64,000 nt of DNA, taken from Isoetes taiwanensis. Taxonomy: Eukaryota; Streptophyta; Lycopodiopsida; Isoetales; Isoetaceae. This document shows, one piece after another, positions 1 to 11,774 of the stretch (the first letter of the stretch is position 1; every line of letters starts with the position of its first letter). The notes under the pieces were generated by a model. The model was not told where the DNA came from. It worked only from the letters and a program-made list of their open reading frames with translations, and ran no database searches. The stretch lies in the NCBI GenBank assembly GCA_021234155.1, contig JAJEKV010000431.1, positions 142,649-206,648 on the forward strand, given 5' to 3'. A program made the position numbers and the translations under genes.

Positions 1-599
1 GAGCTCAGTCTCTTACCTGCTGTTTCTTCAAGCACCATGGAAACTGTCTAAAGAGGGCATCTTTTGGAGGTCCACCTTATAAAATAGTCTGTTTTATGAG
101 CAGCTTAGTGAACACCAGAGAAGCAAACTGGTGATTGAAGGATTATTCCAAGCCTTTGCATACGTCATTTAGACCAAATTTTGCAATATCATGGCCATCA
201 ATAAGTGTTTGACCTACTTCAGGCTCCATAAGACGAAATAAAGTATTGAATTTACACTTACTGAAAGACCATGAAGAACCAAGCAGTGTTCAGACCTACA
301 GCACATGAATATCAATATTTCCTGAAGAGGGCCACCCCAGGAGAGGACGGTTGTACTCAACAATAAGAGGAACTTCTGGTAGGATATCTATGTATGTTCC
401 CCACGCTATCATTTTCGGCTTAACTAGCAAGCTGAAGGACTGCTGTCAACAAAGATCTTATTTTGAGTGCATAGCTCAATGCAAATATTCACAGTGCTAA
501 CGATTTGAATGATAAACCTTTGAGATATTCTCTCCAAGGTAATCCTGATTCAAGCAATTCGAGTGCTTCGTATATACCTGATTAACAGAGGATACATGA

Positions 600-2030
600 A
601 GAATGTAAAGGACCAATTTACAAATTCAATCACGACGAACAAAAAAAGCTAGCAACAGGTCTTCGAAGCAAAGGATGCTGCAAAGAGAGGCAAAATAGAG
701 CAAAGGATGCTCCTAAGCAACAATTCTTTCAAGGGTCTCATAAGCAAAGGATGCTGCAAATAACTAATGGGAATTACCAAATGTTCGCTTACACCACCTT
801 TTCCAACATAAACACGAAACGAAATCTTGCCAGGTTCCTCCTCTTCCATATCATCGAAAAAGGTACTCTTCTTTGCCATGCCCTTCCTGCTGAGAGATTT
901 AACAAGCCTTTTCTTTATGATCTACATATTAAAACAATCTTGATCCGCCATGAATATTTTTGCCCAGCAAAAAGTCTTTATGTATACTAGATCACAAAAG
1001 TGATCAATCCGGATGCCATAGGTCTTCACGGATTTTGCACAGCTAGGCAGACGGATTTTTTAGATTTTATGAGCAGACATGGCCATGTTCTTGCAAAGTT
1101 GGTATTAGGTGGCCCCATTATCCCATCACAGCACATCCAACGTACAAAACTTGTTTCTTATATGTTTCATATCCTTTGCAACGATGGCCAAGGCATGAAA
1201 ATTTTTTGCGTAACAGCCCAGACATGATACACCAAATGTAAGTTCAATGCCTTAAATTCAGCAAGTTTCTGGCACGAAACCATCAGCGGATGTTTTTCAA
1301 TGCAACAACATGCACTTTGGTACAAACCCATTGTTCTTATGAGTGTTGTTCCAGAAGAGCCCACACTAATTCCTAAAAGACTGATTCATGGTCTGGATTT
1401 GCATAGTCCAAAGACCACCTGCACGTACTTGCTCAGCAACATACCAGGCAAAACGCAAAAGCTTAAGAAAAAACGTCTGAATCATATAAATAGTGCATCC
1501 ACAAGTCATGCAACATACTCTGTGAGAATATCTGAAAATAACAGTTCATTCACAGGCAAAACATCTGTACTTGCTCTGCAGCAGAAGAAACAGGTAATCA
1601 TCACAAATCCTTCTCATAAGTGGCAGTAATAAGTGAATATTGGCAGCTCACCAGTTCTATAGTACAAATCCTTGAATGTGCAAGTTTGGCAAGGCCCAAG
1701 CCATCATCTCCATAATGCATGAGAACTTCAGCATACTAACGAGAAAGAAACACAATGAAGGAAGAAACAACCGCAGTAGTTATCATAATCCCGCCATCGC
1801 AGAAAAAGAGAGTGTGAAATGTGCATTAGCAGAAACCTTCCCACATCAAGTCTCAAGCATGGCGTTGCATCCATAGAGGAATACCCAAATGTACAGAGCT
1901 CCAAAATTTCGGATCTGCTTGCCGCCCATCTCTGTTGCACGAAAATATCTAGAAATCTCAATGAACTTCCGTCACATCTCGTCTTTTCTTTGAACTTTTT
2001 TCTAGCATTCATCAATTGCTTTCCCCTTCT
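600..2030 (-). pseudogene. Decayed DPH2-like (diphthamide biosynthesis) gene remnant
   Basis: Several exon-like stretches on the minus strand fit the order of plant DPH2, a partner of DPH1 in the first step of diphthamide synthesis on elongation factor 2. Around 1900-1850 a frame reads LYIWVFLYGC followed by SANAH, resembling the family stretch LYVMADTTYGSCC...HVNA. An exon at about 1734-1660 has a pyrimidine-rich acceptor ending TTAG, reads AEVLMHYG (family: CVVHYG) and stops at a GTGAGC donor. A further exon near 1588 begins ASTDV after CTGCAG (family: GKASxDV). Stops and frame changes interrupt the reading, so this is a pseudogene or mis-read fragment. An exon-like start near 865 (KKSTFFDDMEEEEPGK) with a GTAAGC donor cannot be assigned. 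The identification rests on short motifs from memory and is tentative. Confidence 0.38.
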
Positions 2031-2049
2031 AAATGTGTTCTAGCATACG

Positions 2050-3180
2050 ATTCCCGTCAAAAGTTCTTTTACCGCACGATTTAATGCCCAGAGGCATAAT
2101 ATCAGGCCTCGAATTTAGTTTTTGCACTAACCAGCAAAAATGCCGCCCTTCATCTATACTAATCGGATTTTTGAGAAAAACACCCCTAATTTGCCGGATT
2201 TTACACTAATTTTATAAAATTTCGACCGGAAATTTGCCTGCATCTAGTTTATCAAATCGGATATTTCTAACTTTAATCGGAAATTCTGGGGAGGAACCCC
2301 CCTAATTTCGACCCTTGCATAATATCTGGCTGCGCCTGCCATGGCATAACTAAAAACCCTGCAAATACAAACCCCATGTCGGTTAGCTCAAGAAAGAAAA
2401 TAAACAAACAGCCATGACCATCGAGTTTGACAAAGGAAAATAAATGCGGAAGACAAAACGACAAATCAAGGAAGCATGTAAATGCTAGGAGCTGCATCGT
2501 GGCTGCCCTGACCGCCATAGCCATTTTTGTTACCTCAATTTAGCATCATAACCTGATTTGCATGCCGCCATATAATAGAAAAAGGAAATCAAATCATAGG
2601 AGCTGGCACAAATCCGAAAGTGTTCTTCAGCCAAATGCCTGTACACTCATCCCAGGCCGCTGCTTCCTCATGGGTCCGAAGCCAAATATATTTTCTACCT
2701 CTAAACGACAAAGGCAAAAACGTCGACAAATAGATGCAAAAAACAAATCAACAACGAAGGAATTAATCAATAGCTCGGGTATGAAGAGGCATGACCGTCG
2801 GCAAGAAACAGGATAATAATTCCCTTGCCGTTCTTAAGAATGTCTAAGAAAATTTAGCCGTTCTCTGCATGGCTAGGACCCCCAAGAATGGTACCGAACA
2901 TTTCAAATTTAAGGCTGATGGAGCTATCACGATAACAGGAGGCAGTGAAACGATCGTGGTATTTATCAACGAATTTTTGAGTGAGTGTCATGTTAAAACC
3001 ACATTGAGACGGAGTTTTTTAAATTTCATGCTGGTTTAAACATGACGGTGGTTGTTAAATAAGGCGCTCGGCAGTGAAAACCCATAAATCATAACGAAGC
3101 GTTCGAGGTATCCAAAATATGGGCGCTCCCAGACGGAACCATCACCCGAAATTGAATTTGGCGCCTCACCTTAGGTTTCA
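2050..3180. other. AT-rich non-coding stretch
   Basis: No convincing coding frame. The part at 2150-2290 repeats short AATCGGA/TTTCGACCGGAAATT-like words, suggesting a degenerate repeat. Nothing else could be supported. Confidence 0.4.
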
Positions 3181-3223
3181 TTAAATAGGGCAACTTGCAA
3201 TGTTCCACAACTTTCTAGCAATG

Positions 3224-3377
3224 TTCTAGAATTTCAACAGCATTCCAACACATTCTAGAAGCCACCAGATGACCGCCAAGAACCTTCCAGAAGCCACCAG
3301 ATCCGACGGCCGAGATCGCGTGGGAGCAAATGGACGGCCCAGATCTGGCGGCTGATATATAATGGAATGTTCTGGAA
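3224..3377 (+). promoter_or_regulatory. Heat-shock-element cluster with TATA box
   Basis: Two perfect three-unit heat-shock elements of the form GAAnnTTCnnGAA are present at 3280-3292 and 3365-3377. Further TTCnnGAA palindromes occur at 3224-3231 and 3253-3260. A TATATAA box lies at 3356-3362. The phrase AGAAGCCACCA recurs near three of the sites, so the block may have grown by short duplication. Heat-shock factor trimers bind such arrays. The nearest open frames downstream (3616-4090) have no recognised product, so this could be a remnant gene promoter or a heat-responsive LTR. No primer site was found behind it. Confidence 0.5.
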
Positions 3378-3399
3378 GCCACCACTAATAATTCAGATA

Positions 3400-4600
3400 T
3401 ATTCAGATATATATTCAGATATACATATAAAATATGTAGTCCAGGAGTATAAGTTTATATCGTGCAAAATCTTGTGGGGTCTTTCTTGCTCCCAAAGGTT
3501 TTTGCAACTTAATACTGTTGAAATAACACACTCAAGGGATAATTTTATGCGATTTTCTTAGTTTTTAGTTCAAAAAAGTTCTAAAATAGTTCTAAATTCT
3601 CGACCTTGTAATGCAATGTTAGAGCATAAATTAGTCGAATCCCGTTGTTATTTTTACTTTTTTCTCTACACACATGCTAACTTCACTTTAGCTGACTCAA
3701 AAGCGCTACTAAAGGCAAAGGACCCCAAAATGTTATGGAGACACATGTGTTCAACGAGAAGGAAACTACGTAATTTGTCCATAGGGGTGCGAGGGAGTAG
3801 CAACCCCTCAAAAGTTTACCTATTTCTTTGCAAACAAACAAAAAAGCAAGATAGACAAAATACTTCTCTGCATGGAGAAATGTGCGATGGATGCCCTTCT
3901 GCTACAGATCATGGAATTGTCTTTGAAGACTCTCAACATTGACAAGGAGCTTGACTATCTTCTCAACAACACTATATTGTGGATTGGTATTGTGCAAGCC
4001 CAAAGACATGATGAATACATCTCAAAGGGAGAACAACAAAGAAGGCCATGTAATCACAGAGCTTCACTACTTCAACTTCGTTTCCTCTAGTATAAATTTA
4101 TCGGCATCGTCGGTTTGAACTTCAACTAAGCGCATGATTTTGTGGATGTATTACCATTTGTAACACCATATGATGCAAAAACAATAATTTTTCATTCAAG
4201 CAGTTTGTTCAACTGTCTCCCAATGTCTTTTAAGGTCAATTAGGATGTTTAGCCAAAATGGTTGTGAAATAACAAATTTTTTGTCTTCTATAACAGCCAA
4301 TATAAACGTTCTAAGGGATAAGATACAAAAGCGTCTAATTTTTTCATATGAGTTTGCCCCATAATAAATCTTTGGCTTTCGTAGTGGTCCTTTTTCCCTC
4401 TAAAATGAGATATTTTTCTTTGTTGTTCTTCTCCTTAATGTTAAGTCTTCCTAAAATGTCTGTTTTCATGAGCAGTTTTATAAATCTTTAGACACAAGAT
4501 AGTAAAAGAGTCCTTTTTAGGGGTATTTTAGAATTTTGTAAATTTTTAGAAGGAATCTTTCAAACGCACTTCTTAAATAAGTGCGTTTCATTTTAAACCT
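3400..4600. other. Unassigned stretch downstream of the heat-shock-like promoter
   Basis: Two short open frames (3616-3942 and 3872-4090, plus strand) lack recognisable motifs and are no longer than chance would give. An ATTCAGATATAT-type short repeat sits at 3390-3425. No RNA gene or transposon end was recognised. Confidence 0.4.
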
Positions 4601-5742
4601 TGTTTGAGGACAAAGTTCATGGCAACTGAGTTGGGTTGACTCAGGAACATGGCTGTTGGATAGTCCTCTCTTTATCCCCTTATCGAAGGGGGCTACTCTC
4701 GGGTTGCATCTCCCAGTCTGTCGAAGAGAGGGAGGCATTAGGGGTGCATAGGGCCTGCTAAGAATAGGCTAATAAGTCTTGGGACTCGACCATAGCCATT
4801 TTCGCCGTGGTGATAGAAAAGTCCAAATGAGCTCTTGTTTGGGCTACTCCTGAGATCCCGGGTTGCATCTCCCCATATTTTTGGGTTTTAACAATTATAA
4901 GTGGTTAAAATATGTGCAAGAGGGAGGAGATCATTCCTTCGAGATATGCATGCCCATCCAATATGCTAGCACTAGAGGGCCTTTTGCCGGACCTACTTCG
5001 ATTTTGAACCTCATTGAAGTTGATGTATCACCTCAAAAACCTAATCGAGCCCATGTCTTACCCATGCCCCAAAGGGCAAGACATTGGGCCTATCCTGCTA
5101 AGATCTCTAGTAGGCTTTACACACCAGAGGGATCAGTCTGCAATGGGACATGTCCTCCTTATCTACTGGTCTAGCCCTGCCACCCTTAGCTAGGCGGGTT
5201 CTTATGCACAAACCACATTAATTGGGATTTCATGCGACTATCTAGATAGATCAACTACTGAGGTTTTCAGGATCTCTACCCCCCTTCCCAATACACAGGA
5301 GGCGCATAGATTAGAACATCATCATCCATAGAACTGAACTATAGAATAACATCTAATCTGCCTATCTAAACATACATGGTTATGTTCCTTTGTTAGGGGT
5401 TATGATCTCAGAGTCGATAAGGCCTCTAAGGCTAAGCTAACATGCTAAACCAGCTCATTGCCAGACTAAAAGTTGGCATTGCACAATAGTTGCTATTTAC
5501 CTGAACTTTGGCTTGCTCTAGCCTCGGAATGCGTCCATGCTTTTGTTGAAGGTGAAGGCGATCGAATCTTAGAGATGTATTGTGCAAAGCCAGCTTGATG
5601 GCATCTGGTAATGCAAACTAGCAGCTTAACTTGGCTGGAATGGCTCAAGGGAGCTGAAATACGAAAATGGAAAAGGTTTAGGGTTTTCCCTTTTGTTCCT
5701 TTTTACATGACCTGTTAGGGTTAGGGCTAAATAGGCATGTAG
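4600..5742 (-). mobile_element. Left part of a minus-strand Ty3/gypsy LTR
   Basis: The block is collinear with the LTR at 52632-54290. Shared phrases include the direct CTACCCCC..TTCCCAATACA stretch near 5276 (53490 in the other copy), the GTTCATGGCAA..ACATGGCT stretch near 4615 and the GGGTTgCATCTCCC motif near 4700. Homology fades left of about 4600, so the LTR is truncated or diverged there. It is cut at 5742 by nested insertions and resumes at 14290. The CATGTAG at 5736-5742 is the left copy of the target duplication of the inserted LINE. Confidence 0.6.
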
Positions 5743-6188
5743 TTTTTTTTTTTTTTTATTAGTTGTATAGGTAACATATGTTTGCATGTATATGCATCAT
5801 GATATGGTAAAGCCAAAGTTTATACACAACTATTTGTGTAACTTGGGCTAATGGGTATGATACCAAAGACCTTTATGAAATGTTTTGATGGCACTTAAGG
5901 TATACGTAAGGGCCAAAAATATTAACTGAAAAATAAAAACCTTTGGTAATATGAATTTTCATCTACAGAAATATCGGAGTAATTTAACCTATTATTTGCT
6001 TTCGATTTTAGGGCAAAGGGCAACGCTGTGTCTTGGCGAAGTTCACTCCAGAAATCCGGCCAGAGGTAAGCTCTGGCCACATCATTCTAAGCGGTAAATG
6101 AGAAAAAGTTAGTATTGTTTGCCGGTACATGAGTGCTGGGAGCGTTAGCCATGTAAAACATGTCCCTTCTAAGAACAGCCGGTACTGC

Positions 6189-6196
6189 TATATAAA
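6189..6196 (+). promoter_or_regulatory. TATA box in left repeat
   Basis: TATATAAA about 94 bases upstream of the ATG at 6290. The same box is at 12325-12332 in the right repeat. It is the likely promoter for the small gene and perhaps for the whole downstream element. Confidence 0.5.
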
Positions 6197-6289
6197 ATGT
6201 GCATGAGCTTTTTGTGGAGATGCATGGGCCGCACTGTCTGGTGCAGATCCCCTTGTTTTTTAGCTGTGCTTATATCTACGAGCAGAGAG

Positions 6290-7570
6290 ATGCCTAGAAA
6301 GAAAGGAGATCTCAACTATGCTACTAGAAAGAGGCTGGCACAGGAAAAATTGGAAGCTAGCAGCAAGAAAAATTTATTCCAGTATCATAAGACTGCTAAG
6401 ATCTCTGAAGCAAGGATTAGTTCAGGGGCAAATGAGTTCAATGTGAATGTGCAAGATGGTAAAGCCAATCAGGAAACTATGGATCCTCCTTCTGCAGAAA
6501 TGGTGGCCACAAACAGAAATGCTGATAAGGAGGTGAACAAAGGCCCAGCAATGGCTTATGCATGTGGATCTACAAGTCTGAAACATGGAGCTGACGTAAT
6601 TCTGAGCAAAGCCATTGGGCTGGAGCGCACTTCTCAGGTTTAAATTAGTTTAGCTCATTTATTTACATGATTATGATACCTGCATGAACTGCTTAGATAT
6701 AAGTCATGTGGTTTATGCATAAATAGCTAGAGGAAGTATGATTTACTGAATATTTGAGGATATTGTGCCTATATAAATCAGGGATACATAGTGGTACTAA
6801 ATATATGGTAATAATGCTATATGTGATGTATCCTTGTGTAGATAGAATTGGGCAATGAAGATCTTAAGATTATTTGAATCTTAGGATTTTAGCTTGTATG
6901 TTATGTAAAATGAGTCTTAGGAATAATGTAAAATAGGACTCAGGAAGACTCTTTCCAATAATATTAATGAAAATCATGATCTGAATAAATGTTTATGGCT
7001 AGAGAGAAACCAGATATTGGGTATTTATATAATGTCTTGAAACTGGATCTGAAGTTAGGAACTGAACCTACATAAGCATTATGACGAAAATAATCATTGT
7101 ATACATTTAATATTTGGCTTTAGGGGGATATGAGAGCTGATGCAGCATATATAAGGATACTGTCTGGTTGATTAACAAATCTGTTGCATATGCTTTAGGC
7201 GTAAGAATAGCAATTTAACATATCCTGCTTATTCTAGTAACTTAGGATATGTTTTTTAGCATGTATTTACTGCTGAGACAGTTTTTATTAGAGACTTGCT
7301 TAAACAGTAGACATCTGATTACTGTATCCAACAGTTTAATATGATCATAAATGTCCTTACCCCATGATATTTATGTGAAACGAGCAGGGTGAAGGGGCAT
7401 AAACCTAAAAAGTCCCATGACACCTGCTACCCTCAGCATAGCAACCATTCTAATGCTTGTTTTTGTTGTTTTGGGTGCAGGTAACAGGACTTTTTACTCC
7501 CTGTATTGTTTTGTTCAAAAAATGGAAGATGGACAATAAGCGAGAATTTTATCTAGTCAACTGGTCTTGA
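6290..7570 (+). CDS. Small spliced basic protein (ORF1) inside the repeat
   Basis: A two-exon gene is proposed. Exon 1 (6290-6637) starts MPRKKGDLNYATRKRLAQ and ends at CAG before a GTTTAA donor. Exon 2 (7481-7570) follows a GGTGCAG acceptor and ends in TGA. The junction is in phase and gives 145 residues. An upstream in-frame ATG at 6197 would add 31 residues. The N-terminus is Lys/Arg-rich and could bind nucleic acid or act as a nuclear signal. I recognise no domain. The second copy at 12426-13710 keeps the same splice sites but has an early stop. The protein may be separate or may be spliced onward to the body exons at 7966. Splicing is inferred from sequence only. Confidence 0.5.
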
Positions 7571-7965
7571 AGACAAAAACTCTATTTGAGTGGCTGGAAA
7601 ATACAGTGATTATGATTCTCTATTCTATGTTTTCTTAAAAAGCTTTTCATATAGTTGTTCTTTTTGATATGAGGAATGTAAGTTTACTCTATACTTCAAT
7701 ATAATGAAAGCTTTCAGATTATATGGATGAATGTAACCTGATCAATGCCTTACCAGTTAATGGCAAGGGCTGCTTATTGAATCAATTTTTAGTCCTAAGT
7801 ATAGGTCTAAAATAGATTGAAGTCTGTCTTTGGACAGGTTTAAGGTTTTTTCTTTTGATTCCAGCTTCTTGGTTTTACCAAGTTCATTGATCATGGTTAC
7901 TGAATTGTTTGGTGAAATGCTATTTTGCTTACTATGACATACTAACATGATGAATATGTGTATAG

Positions 7966-9492
7966 GAGATGAATTTGGAACAAGAACCAAGCAATGAAAA
8001 TGTATGGATCAAAGAGCTGATTGCTTTACAATATGACAAATGCAATATTGACAGCCCGAATTTTGCTGTGCAAAATATTTTGGCGTGCATCAAAGGCAAG
8101 GATATCCACTCATTTATTACATTCAAGGAATGCAACCTACATGATAAAAGATTATCTCCAGTTATGTACCTTGGATTCAACGGGTGGTTTAAGGTATATC
8201 AACAAATCAAGATGGTAAATTTTGAATATGCTAAAGCTAAAGATATCATTGCTGCTGTGTACTCTGATTTTAGCAGTATACTTTATGAAAGGACATGCCT
8301 AGAAGATTTACAGGCCAGTAAATTTGTCTTAGGACTTTCAGCTTTAAAAGCTGCTAATGATATTATACCCACTTTTGACAATAAGAAAGAAGAAGACACT
8401 GTTATTATGCAGAATAGTGATGAGTTTCAAGGATGCCTATTTTCTGAGGCAAATTTAGCCGATGAGACTGTGCAAAATGCTGAAAAGGAACATAATGAGA
8501 CTGCTGGTACAGAGGTTGAGGTTCCTAACCTCACTCTTAGTAATTCTTCTTGCTTCCCAATACTTATTGAACAAGCAGTTGAAACATATTCTGCTATCTA
8601 TGCGCATGCCATATGGACTAGTCTGAACTTTGGAGCCCTTGCTCCAATAAATGTGGAAACTTGGATGGCTTTGTCTGGGGTAACAAAGGAAGAGGTCAAG
8701 TATGCAAAAATGGCTGCAACAAGTATTTACCAACCTTGATGTTAACCTTCCTTTTAAGATGGACTTCTTTGGCCTGACATGTCTCTCAAAGATACTAATA
8801 TCCAAATTGGACAGAAAGGGCACATGGCATTCCCGAATATTGAGAGAGATGATTTTTATCTCAAACGCATATGGAGGACTCATTGTCCCTACTTCAAATG
8901 CAAATGTGAGAAAAAAGAAAGAAACAATAGGAGAAGAGAAGATATTTGCAAGTGCACAATTATATGGCTGGACCAAGGGATTTGGTATTTAATAAACCAT
9001 ATCCATGAATTATATCCTGAAGCCTCACCTATCATGAAGATGGTCACTTTGACCAAATTTCTGAATCAGGAACTAAAACCAGCGGTTATTGCGTATATTG
9101 GATATCTGGAGGTTAGAAAAACTATGCTGGACATGACTATTGCATATGCAGAAACTCCAGAAAGGAACCTGAAAGTTATGTTTGGCAACAACAAAGTTGC
9201 TGATATTGCTGAGAAGATGATTAAACCTGCCACGTTTTTGAGCATGCAGAATCCTAACAAACGTACTGGATTTATACAGAAGGCATTGTATGCTCCCAAA
9301 AACATTGGCACAAACTATGTCATAAAGACTCCTAAACTGCCTCCAAGAATTATGGTTGATCCAAAGAATGTTGGCCATACATGCAGCATTACCAAGATTA
9401 TTGAGACTGGTAGTAACAGTACGGATGAGATCATCACGTCTTTAAGTGATGATCTGCCTCAAAATGTTGAGATTGTGGCTGATACACAATAG
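7966..9492 (+). CDS. Penelope-like element middle protein, with a frame lesion
   Basis: An acceptor-like TATAG precedes position 7966 and the ATG is at 7969. The first frame (7969-8739, 256 residues) and the frame from 8779 (237 residues) are the same frame, interrupted by three stops between 8737 and 8757. In the +1 frame that gap reads on without a stop (NLDVNLPFKMDFFG), so two small frameshifts in this copy, or a small unrecognised splice, would unite them. The second half has a Cys/His cluster near 8880-8955 (HCPYFKCKC then CKC about 15 residues on) that could bind zinc. No family was recognised. It lies just upstream of the RT exon with an intron-like gap of about 190 bases, and is probably the N-terminal part of the RT polyprotein. 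Confidence 0.5.
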
Positions 9493-9683
9493 ACCTCTGT
9501 TCTTGTTTAAATTTACCAACTAGGAAAGATATTCCTATGTTTGGACAGCTACTATATAAACATTGGCCATTTGGCTTGGATTTTAAATCCAAATTTTGAT
9601 ATTCTAAACATTATGTTTTATGTTCTGATTGAAGTAACATATGAAATAGTACTATGCTCATAAAACTCTTGTTGTTGTTGTAG
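9493..9683 (+). other. Probable intron of the Penelope-like element
   Basis: The 191 bases between the stop at 9490-9492 and the acceptor TTGTTGTTGTAG at 9672-9683 contain no coding frame. The acceptor is strong. The donor could not be fixed and may lie inside the end of the preceding frame. Confidence 0.4.
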
Positions 9684-11774
9684 GTCATTGATAAATGGAC
9701 CAGAACAACTGTTAGGGATATAAACAGAAAATTACATCTGGTGAGTCAAAAAACTGAGGAAAAGAAATATATTGTACATTTTACGTTTTTCAATAAAGCA
9801 TTGGAAAAGTTCAACATCAAAAGAATATTTTACATTGCGTTAGAGGAGTGTCTGCAAGAAAGGGGCACTGAATTATTGGATAAGACTGTTTTTTCATGGA
9901 GATACATTGACCAACTTAAGGATAAAGTATACAAACCCTTTGCTATTTTTGCAGATGGTAGTAAGGTTAAATGTCCATGTAAAAATCCCAACCTTAAGGG
10001 ATTCATTGATACCAAGATCGGACATGTTAGAACCATTGATCTGGAAATCATTCACTGCCCAAAACTCAGAAAGGCATTTGCCAATGGTTTTAACCATATC
10101 CCTGACCATTCCTTTAGTGTGGAACAGTTTATGACAGAATTTGAGCTGGCTTGCAAACAGTTTTTTGCAATACATAAATTTGGACTATTGGATCTAACGG
10201 ATAATGATGTTAAAAGCATTACTGATGTCCTTATGAAATATGCCCACATGGATATTGTGGAGTTCAAGCACAAGATGACACCAAAAAGATATTTGTGGAA
10301 TGATTTTGAGGTCAGAAAGAACATTGAATGGCTAAATAAGAACCTATATATTGCAGGGCTTGACAAAGCAGCTAATAATGCTGCCTTCATATGCCAGAAA
10401 CATATCCATGACATGGCCATGATTAGGTTGCAGAGTAATGATTTTGAAAAATGCATACAATCGGCTGATGATATTAAAATGAAATGCATTGAAGATATTC
10501 AATCATTTTTGGGTAATGAAGCAGGAAAACAAAGGAATTTGCCATATTTAATGGCAACATACAAGGCGCATAAATGTGAATACAGATGGCTGACTAATGC
10601 CCATGATACCTTATTTTCTGATTTAGCATCTCTTATTACTGCTGTCCTGAATAACTTCATTGAAAATTGGCCAAATATCTGTGCTAAAGCCACTGCCAGG
10701 TATAGAATGTGGAGCAAAAAACCGCTTAATGCAAGCTGGTTGGTTAACTCACTATATGATGTGGTTTTAAACCTCCCTCTTAAAATACATGATGTTTTTT
10801 CTGCCGACATCACTAAATGTTATGAAAATATACCTATATATGGTGATGATGGGATTATTGAGATTATGGATGCAATCACAGATATGGTTTGGCAATTTAT
10901 GATGGAGGACTGCCATGTATTTGACCTAATTCTGAAACTTAAGAATGACAAGATGCAGGTAAAGTGGGTCAGATCACATGCTGCTAAGGAATATATTAGC
11001 TGGAAACTGCTCACTAGAAATGAATTCAAAAACATGAATTCATGGCTTTTAACCCATTGTTTCTTGCAAATGGGAAATGAAACATGGAGACAAAAAAGAG
11101 GCATACCAATGGGATTTGCTTGCAGTCCTGCGTGGTGTAACCTTTATCTAGCTTGGTTTGAACTTAGGTTCATAATCAAGTTAGCACAAGCAGGTAGAAT
11201 TAATGACATTCACAGGTTTCAGCATGCTTCAAGATATATAGATGATTTAAATATCATAAATGGTGGACACTTGGCTGAATTCTTCTCTAATCAATCACAG
11301 ATGACAATTTACAACCTTGACCACTTGGGCATAAAAGATGAAACCATTTACAGCTCCCAACATGGTACAGACCAGCCTATTGGTATTGAATGCAATTTCC
11401 TGAATATTACCTTCAAAGTTTTGGACATTGAAAGAGGCATTTTCGAAATTAGTAAGTATGACAAGAGATGCAAACTACCATTTGTGGTTGACAAGTTTAT
11501 AAAAGCCTCTAGCTGCAGGCCATATGGACATGCTTCAAAAGTTATTATTTCACAGGTTGTACCATATGCTTACGCCCATTCGAATGCTTTCAATGCAGCT
11601 AAAGACATATATGGGTTGATCTGTGCATTTTGTAACAATGGATTTGCTCAGAAAGATATCATACAGAATGTGATGGGAGTATTACTGAATGAGGACTTTC
11701 CAGGTATACTCTACAATATAAATGATATGATTCACATTCTGAAAAAACTGTACATTCCAGAACAAAAGAAGTGA
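9684..11774 (+). CDS. Reverse transcriptase, Penelope/TERT-like
   Basis: The exon starts after a TTGTTGTTGTAG acceptor with GTCATTGATAAATGG in frame and runs 696 codons to TGA at 11772. Visible motifs, in order: a DKAANNAAFICQ stretch matching the DKG-type N-terminal motif of Penelope-like RTs; YKAHK...R; catalytic motif A SADITKCYENIP; RQKRGIPMGFACSP (motif B' type); catalytic motif C RYIDDLN; and a FLNI motif where Penelope-like RTs have FLD. The order and the CYENIP and GIPMG signatures place it near Penelope/TERT RTs rather than LTR or L1 enzymes. No GIY-YIG or apurinic endonuclease domain follows. The frame is fully open, unlike most elements in the window. A GTG at 9741 is not a credible start; splicing from upstream exons is more likely. 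Confidence 0.75.
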   Translation, partial: VIDKWTRTTVRDINRKLHLVSQKTEEKKYIVHFTFFNKALEKFNIKRIFYIALEECLQERGTELLDKTVFSWRYIDQLKDKVYKPFAIFADGSKVKCPCKNPNLKGFIDTKIGHVRTIDLEIIHCPKLRKAFANGFNHIPDHSFSVEQFMTEFELACKQFFAIHKFGLLDLTDNDVKSITDVLMKYAHMDIVEFKHKMTPKRYLWNDFEVRKNIEWLNKNLYIAGLDKAANNAAFICQKHIHDMAMIRLQSNDFEKCIQSADDIKMKCIEDIQSFLGNEAGKQRNLPYLMATYKAHKCEYRWLTNAHDTLFSDLASLITAVLNNFIENWPNICAKATARYRMWSKKPLNASWLVNSLYDVVLNLPLKIHDVFSADITKCYENIPIYGDDGIIEIMDAITDMVWQFMMEDCHVFDLILKLKNDKMQVKWVRSHAAKEYISWKLLTRNEFKNMNSWLLTHCFLQMGNETWRQKRGIPMGFACSPAWCNLYLAWFELRFIIKLAQAGRINDIHRFQHASRYIDDLNIINGGHLAEFFSNQSQMTIYNLDHLGIKDETIYSSQHGTDQPIGIECNFLNITFKVLDIERGIFEISKYDKRCKLPFVVDKFIKASSCRPYGHASKVIISQVVPYAYAHSNAFNAAKDIYGLICAFCNNGFAQKDIIQNVMGVLLNEDFPGILYNINDMIHILKKLYIPEQKK

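Larger units (their letters stand above)
5751..7850 (+). repeat. Left 2.1-kb direct repeat (pseudo-LTR)
   Basis: Nearly identical to 11891-14001 at an offset of 6140 bases, with scattered substitutions and a few small indels. Both copies begin TTTTTTTATTAGTTGTATAG and end near GGTTTAAGGTTTTT. This copy carries a TATA box, a spliced small gene with an intact frame, and reads directly into the element body. Confidence 0.9.

Noticed and set aside
3180-3640. Copia LTR like heat-activated ONSEN
   Set aside because: No TG..CA ends, primer site or copia coding sequence was found nearby; only the promoter-like elements can be supported.
5715-5726. TTAGGGTTAGGG as telomeric repeat at the insertion edge of the Penelope-like element
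   Set aside because: Only two units; the related LTR at 53.9 kb has similar TTAGGGTTT words at the same place, so it belongs to the LTR.
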